The position numbers and the translations under genes were made by a program. A stretch of 20,142 nt of DNA. Source: Clostridia bacterium (GTDB lineage: Bacteria > Bacillota > Clostridia > Christensenellales > Aristaeellaceae). Location of the stretch: the NCBI GenBank assembly GCA_016297535.1, contig JAEDGL010000031.1, forward strand, positions 1 through 20,142. Direction: 5' to 3'. Position 1 is the first letter of the stretch; each line of letters begins with the position of its first letter. This document shows positions 15,978-20,142 of the stretch, in pieces. The notes below the pieces were generated by a model, which made no database searches, was not told the DNA's origin, and saw only the letters and a program-made list of their open reading frames with translations.

Positions 15978-16352
15978 CGCCTCATCTGCGCCAACAGGCT
16001 GTGCTCAAATACCGTATTTCTCCTGCAACAAAATCCACGGTGAAAGCCCTTATCTGAATAGAGAGCAGCGCCCGAAAGGTTTTTCAACTTTTCGGGCGCT
16101 GCTTTTGCAAATGGCTGAAATTTTCATTTTTTGATATGTGAAAGCGATCAGTCTAATTTGGACAATCATATTCTGCCTGTGTTCGTCAACGTAGTCATAA
16201 AAAACTCCCCATCCCTTATGGATCAAGGCTTTCACCAGGGAACTGGTGACCTGGCCTGTCCCAGCATCCTCATGCTCCCAAATCACTTATTCAGTTGCGT
16301 TTGGGCCTTTCGGGAGATACGGGATGGGCAGGAACGAAACCCGGTACCCTCT
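15978..16352. other. Intergenic region, terminator plus unassigned AT-richer sequence
   Basis: The left part holds the operon terminator (16064-16106). From 16107 to 16352 base composition drops compared with the glycan cluster. I see no gene with a ribosome binding site. A minus-strand frame at 16050-16286 has no recognisable domain and runs through the terminator. Confidence 0.5.
16064..16106 (+). terminator. Rho-independent terminator of the glycan operon
   Basis: A 14-bp stem (16064-16077 with 16090-16103), a 12-base loop and a TTTT run immediately after. It lies 86 bases past the last glycosyltransferase and has no gene between, so it marks the end of the run that begins at ppk. Confidence 0.85.
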
Positions 16353-17294
16353 TTACTTCGCCACGTTGTTAACCGGCACTCCGGCAAGGAAGGATTCCAG
16401 ATTCTTGACGGCTACATCCATCAGGCGCTGACGGCTCTCTTTGGGCGCCCAGGCAATATGGGGCGTGATGAGACAATTTTCAAGGCCGAGCAGCACATTG
16501 TCCTTGCGGATGGGCTCCACAGATACCACGTCGAGCGCAGCACCCTGTACCTTCCCGGCAAGCAGCGCCTCACGCAGGTCCGCTTCGTTGATCAGGGGGC
16601 CGCGGGCAGTGTTGATAATCATCACGCCGTCCTTCATCTTGGCGATTGCTTCCTTATTGATCAGACCGGTATTTTCCTTATTAAGCGGGCAGTGCAGGGA
16701 GATCACGTCACTCTGTGCAAGCAGTTCATCCAGCGATACGAGTTCATCGCCGGTACAGAGGGCGTCATATGCAATCACCCTCATGCCAAAGGCACGGGCA
16801 ATATCGGCCGTGGCGTGGCCAATACGGCCATAACCGATGATGCCCATTGTCTTGCCGGCCAGCTCGATGAGCGGATAATCCCAGAAGCAGAAATCGCGGC
16901 CTTCCGTCCAACGTCCCTGCTGCACAGCACTGCTGTGATACCCCACATGATGGCACAGCTCCAGCAACAGTGCAAATACGTACTGAGCCACGGCCTGCGT
17001 ACCGTAGGTGGGAATGTTGGTGACAACAATGCCACGCTCACGTGCATCATCCACATCCACCACGTTGTAGCCGGTGGCCAGCACACCCACATATTTGATC
17101 TGCGGGCAGGCAGCAAATGTTTCGGCGGAGACAGGGGTTTTGTTGGTAATGACCAGTTCGGCATCACCGATGCGGCTGATGATTTCTTCTGTTTTGGTGT
17201 GCTCATACACGGTCAGTTCGCCCAACTGTTCAAGGCCTTCCCAGCTCAGATCGCCGGGATTCTCGGTGTAGCCGTCCAGAATAACGATCTTCAT
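16353..17294 (-). CDS. D-isomer 2-hydroxyacid dehydrogenase (glycerate dehydrogenase-like)
   Basis: An NAD-dependent oxidoreductase that interconverts a D-2-hydroxyacid and its 2-oxoacid. The close pattern is that of hydroxypyruvate/glycerate dehydrogenases. The 313 residues are the normal length. The nucleotide-binding loop GIIGYGRIGHATA lies near 151-163 with its acidic residue in IAYDAL (near 177). The catalytic triad is visible as Arg near 231 (NTARGPL), Glu near 260 (VSVEPI) and His near 279 (ITPHIAWAP). The start at 17294 is just 3 bases past the stop of the truncated isomerase-like gene. The two once formed an operon whose upstream part is now missing, so present expression is uncertain. 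Confidence 0.9.
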   Translation of the reverse strand: MKIVILDGYTENPGDLSWEGLEQLGELTVYEHTKTEEIISRIGDAELVITNKTPVSAETFAACPQIKYVGVLATGYNVVDVDDARERGIVVTNIPTYGTQAVAQYVFALLLELCHHVGYHSSAVQQGRWTEGRDFCFWDYPLIELAGKTMGIIGYGRIGHATADIARAFGMRVIAYDALCTGDELVSLDELLAQSDVISLHCPLNKENTGLINKEAIAKMKDGVMIINTARGPLINEADLREALLAGKVQGAALDVVSVEPIRKDNVLLGLENCLITPHIAWAPKESRQRLMDVAVKNLESFLAGVPVNNVAK

Positions 17295-17297
17295 TGT

Positions 17298-17630
17298 TTA
17301 CTCCTCCACAAGCGCCCACGCGCGATTGATTACGCGCTTGGGATTGGCCAGAATGATGTTGCCGTCCTCGTCACCCCAGGGTTTTACCTCCAGCGACAGC
17401 ACCAGCGGATCCTTCTCGCGGAAGAAGCCCACCTCCTTGAGCACGGTGAAAAAGTCCACCAGTTCGTCCACATCGTTGGCACTGCCGGGAAAACCGAAGC
17501 GGGGATGCTCATCGCCATAGGTTTCGCAGCCGGGCTGCGCCACGGCGTTGCCAATGTGCAGATGAGTGATGTAGGGGCGCAGCGCCAGCAGAACGGGGCC
17601 AACGAGGAAAACTTTGGCTTTAATTTTCAT
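17298..17630 (-). pseudogene. 5'-truncated sugar phosphate isomerase/epimerase
   Basis: Only the C-terminal third of an AP-endonuclease-2-like TIM barrel (xylose isomerase-type family) remains. The matching part starts around 17595 with YITHLHIGNAV. It continues through YGDEHPRFGFPGSANDV and VLSLEVKPWGDED to the end ILANPKRVINRAWAL. Full members are around 280-300 residues; about 97 residues here are family-like. The N-terminal metal- and substrate-binding half is absent. An ATG at 17630 would give a 110-residue peptide, but its first dozen residues look unrelated and no good ribosome binding site precedes it. Beyond about 17600 the sequence becomes AT-richer and noncoding, so a deletion or rearrangement joined here. 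It precedes the dehydrogenase by 3 bases. Confidence 0.75.
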
Positions 17631-17639
17631 CCATTTTTG

Positions 17640-18250
17640 TTGGGTTAGCCCTGATGCAAAAGGAAACCGCTGCATCGCGCAGCACCCCATCCAGAACCCG
17701 TCTCCCGGTGTTCACGGCATCCTCGCTCCCCTTTCAATTCTACACAGGCAGCCTCGTATTCCTCCTTGACAATCGCTTTTTCTCACCAGGCGGATTTTCC
17801 CTCCATGAAGGGAACCTCCTTTCCCCCGAGTGTGCTGGGGTTACAATGTGAAACACTCCGCAATTGCTTTTTGGCCAATGTTTTACGAAACGCGTCCTAG
17901 GCGTGTCCATCCGACATGAAGATGGTAAGGTCAAAGTCCGCCAAATGTGATTAACGGTATACCCAGCGTATCCGAAGAAAACCGCAAGCGAATGAATGAA
18001 AGCTTTTATCATACAAACCAACCAGAAAAAACGAAACAAATTCATAAGCAGAAGGGAAGAGGGATAGAAAAGGTACTATGAATTTCGCAGATTGATAAAG
18101 AAATATTTGCATGCTTTGGCAGAACATACAGACCATTCCCTGATACTGGTCAAAATTGAAAACGGAATCAAAGACACAAAGCAAAGAATGGGGTGATCGA
18201 TGAAATCCTCAAACGGATTTGAAAAGTAACCCCCCAAAACCAACAACAGC
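17640..18250. other. Roughly 600 bp without recognisable genes
   Basis: AT-richer than the chromosome to the left. The frames on both strands are short and broken, lack ribosome binding sites and match no family I know. An inverted pair, GAGTGT/ACACTC, sits near 17827-17857. It is probably decayed sequence between the isomerase breakpoint and the tRNA scar. Confidence 0.5.
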
Positions 18251-18252
18251 GC

Positions 18253-18289
18253 AAAAAATCACCCTCGCCGTCTATATGCGAAGGTGATT
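18253..18289 (-). terminator. Terminator of the tRNA-Thr gene
   Basis: A 12-base stem (18257-18268 with 18278-18289, one mismatch) with a 9-base loop. On the minus strand it is followed by a U run from the A's at 18253-18258. It starts 5 bases after the tRNA CCA end, where a tRNA gene's own terminator belongs. Confidence 0.8.
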
Positions 18290-18293
18290 CATC

Positions 18294-18338
18294 TGGAGCT
18301 GATGACCAGATTCGAACTGGTGACCTCATCCTTACCAA
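18294..18338 (-). tRNA. 3' half of a tRNA-Thr(GGT) gene, attachment-site scar
   Basis: Reading the minus strand, the fragment begins with the anticodon loop TTGGTAA (anticodon GGT). It continues with the anticodon-stem 3' strand GGATG, a variable loop AGGTC and a perfect T arm (ACCAG, TTCGAAT, CTGGT). It ends with the acceptor strand CATCAGC, a discriminator T and an encoded CCA. The bases that should form the 5' anticodon strand are TTGCA instead of CATCC, and no D arm or 5' acceptor strand follows, so homology stops at 18338. This is not a working tRNA. Such 3' fragments are left when an element integrates into a tRNA gene. Confidence 0.88.
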
Positions 18339-18361
18339 TGCAATACCATATACCACGGTCA

Positions 18362-18431
18362 TGCATATAGTTCGATCTATTGCATAAGAATTCCTCTATT
18401 ACAAACAAGCTTCTGCATCAAGTGCATAAAG
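18362..18431 (+). repeat. Four TGCATnAAG-like direct repeats next to the att site
   Basis: Copies lie at 18362-18370 (TGCATATAG), 18381-18388 (TGCATAAG, one base shorter), 18414-18422 (TGCATCAAG) and 18423-18431 (TGCATAAAG). The last two are in perfect tandem. The first two also form an imperfect inverted repeat with CTAT (18361-18385). Tyrosine integrases use short direct repeats inside element ends as arm-type binding sites; that reading is inference. Confidence 0.55.
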
Positions 18432-18584
18432 TGATATCCACTTCGCCATAGTGGTCGGTTATCCTGATTAGCAGTCGATTAGCAATACCACCATGGACAA
18501 ACCCCGCAAATTAGCTGGGGATTTACTCAGGATTAACAGCAAATCCCCCAAATGAAAGACGTTCAGCGATGAGCGTCTTTTTTT
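18429..18584 (+). promoter_or_regulatory. Multi-hairpin leader upstream of the par genes
   Basis: Hairpins follow one another: 18429-18443 (5 bp), 18446-18455 with 18487-18496 (9 of 10 pairs), 18502-18507 with 18514-18520, and 18517-18524 with 18541-18548 (8 bp). The last two share the GGGG at 18517-18520, so only one can form at a time. A terminator follows at once. This is the shape of an attenuator or a small structured RNA. Motifs like GATTAGCA at 18466, 18477, 18509 and 18531 offer a second reading as protein-binding repeats. Confidence 0.5.
18555..18584 (+). terminator. Terminator before the par region
   Basis: An 11-bp stem (18555-18565 with 18570-18580) closes on a GCGA (GNRA) tetraloop and ends in seven T's (18578-18584). 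No protein gene lies upstream on this strand within the element, so it ends a noncoding transcript or works as an attenuator for the next genes. Confidence 0.82.
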
Positions 18585-18608
18585 CTACCCACATTGGAGG
18601 TGACATCA

Positions 18609-18953
18609 ATGCCTCGCAGAGACTTCATCGCCATAGAAGCGATGATGAGGTATGAGCCTGCCGCACACTATGACAGCGGTGAGGATGGCATCTTTGCTGA
18701 GTGTCGTTCCTGCCGCTTTCATCGTCCCTACGCAGCAGATCAAACCTGCGTATTCCGAACCTGCCCCTACTCTGCACAACCTACGTCAACTTGTAAGCCC
18801 ACCCGTTGGATACTTGCATATGTGAACCCTATCCCATACAACGGAGGTGATTATCCTGAACGCCAACATCATCGCACTATCCAATCAGAAAGGCGGCGTT
18901 GGCAAGACCACAACGACGGTCAATCTGGGCGTCGGCCTTGCCAATGCAGGTGA
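18609..18953 (+). CDS. Small Cys-rich protein, unknown function
   Basis: An ORF of 114 residues, well supported at its start by GGAGGTGA seven bases upstream of the ATG. The N-terminal half has charged and aromatic residues (RRDFIAIEAMMRYEPAAHYD). A Cys cluster follows: ECRSCRFH (Cys-x2-Cys), TCVFRTCP (Cys-x4-Cys) and TCKP, suggesting a small zinc-binding knuckle. I do not recognise a named family. The last 33 residues (from about 18856) are read in a second frame of parA, so the gene's natural end may have been lost, or the stop lies inside parA by chance. It is the first gene after the leader terminator and probably co-transcribed with parA. Confidence 0.6.
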   Translation: MPRRDFIAIEAMMRYEPAAHYDSGEDGIFAECRSCRFHRPYAADQTCVFRTCPYSAQPTSTCKPTRWILAYVNPIPYNGGDYPERQHHRTIQSERRRWQDHNDGQSGRRPCQCR

Positions 18954-19677
18954 AAAGGTTCTGCTTGTGGACTGCGATCCACAAGCCAGCCTGACTATCA
19001 GCCTTGGCTATCCGCAGCCTGACAAGCTGCCATGCACACTCTCCACCCTCATGGGCAGCGTCATCACAGACGAACCCATCATTCCTTCCGAAGCCATCCT
19101 ACATCATGCGGAGGGCGTCGATCTGCTGCCTGCCAGCATCGAACTTTCCGGCATGGAGGTATCGCTGGTGAACGCCATGAGCCGCGAAACTATGCTGCGT
19201 CAGGTACTGGAACCGCTCAAAAAGCAATATGATCATATTCTCATTGACTGTATGCCCTCGCTTGGTATGCTCACCATCAACGCTCTGGCTGCTGCCAGTA
19301 GCGTCATCATCCCCGTTCAGGCGCAGTACCTTCCAGCAAAGGGTCTGGAACAGCTGCTCAAAACTGTTGGACGGGTGCAGCGCCAGATCAATCCCAAGCT
19401 GAAGATCGACGGTATTCTACTGACGATGGTGGACAGCCGCACCAACTATGCCAGGGACATCAGCCAACTGCTTCGAGAAACCTACGGCAGCAAGCTGAGA
19501 GTTTTCGCAGTGGACATTCCCCATTCGGTACGAGCCGCCGAAATCAGTGCGGAGGGCAAGAGTATTTTTACCCATGATCCTAAAGGTAAAGTTGCCACGG
19601 CGTATCATGCGCTGACGCAGGAGGTGATGAAGATTGAAAAGCAGCGCGAAAAACGTAAAGCTGATCTCGGTAGATGA
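18856..19677 (+). CDS. parA: ParA-family partition ATPase
   Basis: A Walker-type ATPase of 273 residues that, with ParB, segregates plasmids or excised integrative elements. The deviant Walker A KGGVGKTTT is at residues 11-19. The A' strand VLLVDCDPQAS follows, then Walker B HILIDCMPS and the C-terminal SAEGKSIFTHDP. The wording of the middle (TISLGYPQPDKLPCTL, LSGMEVSLVNAMSRE) matches ParA proteins from integrative elements of gut Clostridia. No ATG is present at the expected place. CTG at 18856 lies 5 bases after GGAGGTGA and gives the N-terminus NANIIALSNQ. A GTG at 18847 overlaps the ribosome binding site and is unlikely. The gene overlaps parB by 44 bases. Confidence 0.92.
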   Translation: MNANIIALSNQKGGVGKTTTTVNLGVGLANAGEKVLLVDCDPQASLTISLGYPQPDKLPCTLSTLMGSVITDEPIIPSEAILHHAEGVDLLPASIELSGMEVSLVNAMSRETMLRQVLEPLKKQYDHILIDCMPSLGMLTINALAAASSVIIPVQAQYLPAKGLEQLLKTVGRVQRQINPKLKIDGILLTMVDSRTNYARDISQLLRETYGSKLRVFAVDIPHSVRAAEISAEGKSIFTHDPKGKVATAYHALTQEVMKIEKQREKRKADLGR

Positions 19678-20142
19678 TCTGTTTTCTACGGAGGAAAGCC
19701 GTGCGGATGAACAGCGGGAAAAGGTAGTAGAAATACCACTTTCCGAGATTCATCCCTTTGAGAATCATCCCTTCAAGGTAACAGACGATGATCGTATGCT
19801 TGACATGGCTGAAAGCATCAGGGAGCATGGCGTGCTGGTTCCTGGCCTTGTTCGACCGCGTGAGGACGGCGGTTATGAAATGATTGCTGGTCATCGGCGT
19901 CACAGGGCTTCAGAGCTTGCTGAGCGCGATACCATGCCCGTTATTATCCGAGATTTGGACGATGACGCCGCCACGATTATCATGGTGGACTCCAACATCC
20001 AGCGTGAAACGCTGCTGCCCAGCGAATGCGCCTGGGCGTATCGGATGAAGCTGGACGCTATGAAACGGCAAGGAAAACGCACGGACCTAACTTGTGGCCA
20101 AGTTGGCCACAAGTCAGAAAAGTCAGTAATGCGAGTTGCCGA
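19634..20142 (+). CDS. parB: ParB-family partition protein, 3' end beyond the window
   Basis: The DNA-binding, probably CTP-using partner of ParA. The first 169 residues are visible: SVDDLFSTEESRADEQREKV near the start, the ParB N-terminal domain with IPLSEIHPFENHPF, VLVPGLVRPREDGGYEMIAG, and the signature GHRRHRASELA. DSNIQRE and the start of the helix-turn-helix region follow. The reading frame opens after a TGA at 19628. The best start is TTG at 19634, six bases after GGAGGTGA, since no ATG occurs before the conserved domain. The ribosome binding site is inside parA. This second non-ATG start in a row is unusual. A 25-base palindrome lies in the coding region at 20090-20114. Confidence 0.9.
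   Translation, partial: MKSSAKNVKLISVDDLFSTEESRADEQREKVVEIPLSEIHPFENHPFKVTDDDRMLDMAESIREHGVLVPGLVRPREDGGYEMIAGHRRHRASELAERDTMPVIIRDLDDDAATIIMVDSNIQRETLLPSECAWAYRMKLDAMKRQGKRTDLTCGQVGHKSEKSVMRVA

Noticed and set aside
16050..16286. A 78-residue minus-strand ORF right of the glycan operon
   Set aside because: It reads through the terminator hairpin at its 3' end and has no recognisable domain or ribosome binding site.
17740..18184. Overlapping minus-strand frames in the AT-richer region, looked at as possible transposase remains
   Set aside because: No catalytic motif, no inverted ends and no ribosome binding site, so I cannot support a mobile-element call.
18168..18362. A 64-residue minus-strand ORF
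   Set aside because: It spans the tRNA terminator and the tRNA 3' fragment; such frames over tRNA ends are a common artefact.

Overview
The window looks like a chromosome segment of a GC-rich, gut-type Clostridia (Bacillota) that runs into the left end of an integrated mobile element. The evidence is the ireB-ruvX-DUF1292 gene cluster, strong AGGAGG-type ribosome binding sites, a clostridial-type aspartate kinase, and a ParA/ParB pair of the kind carried by integrative elements of Lachnospiraceae and Ruminococcaceae. I cannot name a genus.

Layout. (1) Positions 1-4300 are all on the minus strand. A PRC-barrel protein, a 47-residue small protein, an AI-2E-type permease, IreB, RuvX, a DUF1292 protein and a GNAT acetyltransferase follow one another and end at a strong terminator (854-885). 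An aspartate kinase with its own promoter follows and runs off the left edge. (2) A secreted four-repeat SH3 protein (4616-5542, plus) is followed by a striking palindrome-rich block (5572-5810), in which a terminator hairpin is present twice around five other hairpins. (3) A cytoplasmic GH43 glycosidase (minus) and polyphosphate kinase (plus) diverge from a 283-bp region with a promoter for each. (4) Positions 7548-15977 are one long plus-strand run: ppk, cysE, a short ComEA-like protein, then a polysaccharide cluster (initiating sugar phosphotransferase, NAD-dependent epimerase, three glycosyltransferases), closed by a terminator at 16064-16106. (5) A D-2-hydroxyacid dehydrogenase (minus) sits behind a 5'-truncated sugar-phosphate isomerase-like remnant, then about 600 bp of AT-richer sequence with no recognisable gene. 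(6) At 18294-18338 lies the 3' half of a tRNA-Thr(GGT) gene with its original terminator still attached on the left. This is the classic scar of an element integrated into a tRNA gene. To its right come repeated TGCATnAAG-like motifs, a multi-hairpin leader with a terminator, a small Cys-rich ORF, and parA-parB, with parB cut by the window end.

The most informative part is 18250-20142. It gives the chromosome/element junction, candidate integrase arm sites, a possible attenuator or centromere ahead of the partition genes, and two partition genes that appear to use CTG and TTG starts. The polysaccharide run can start a lipid-linked glycan and add a few sugars, but no flippase or polymerase is present here. 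I see no clear evidence for a wholly new defence or metabolic system. The unexplained structures are the palindromic block at 5572-5810 and the leader at 18429-18584.
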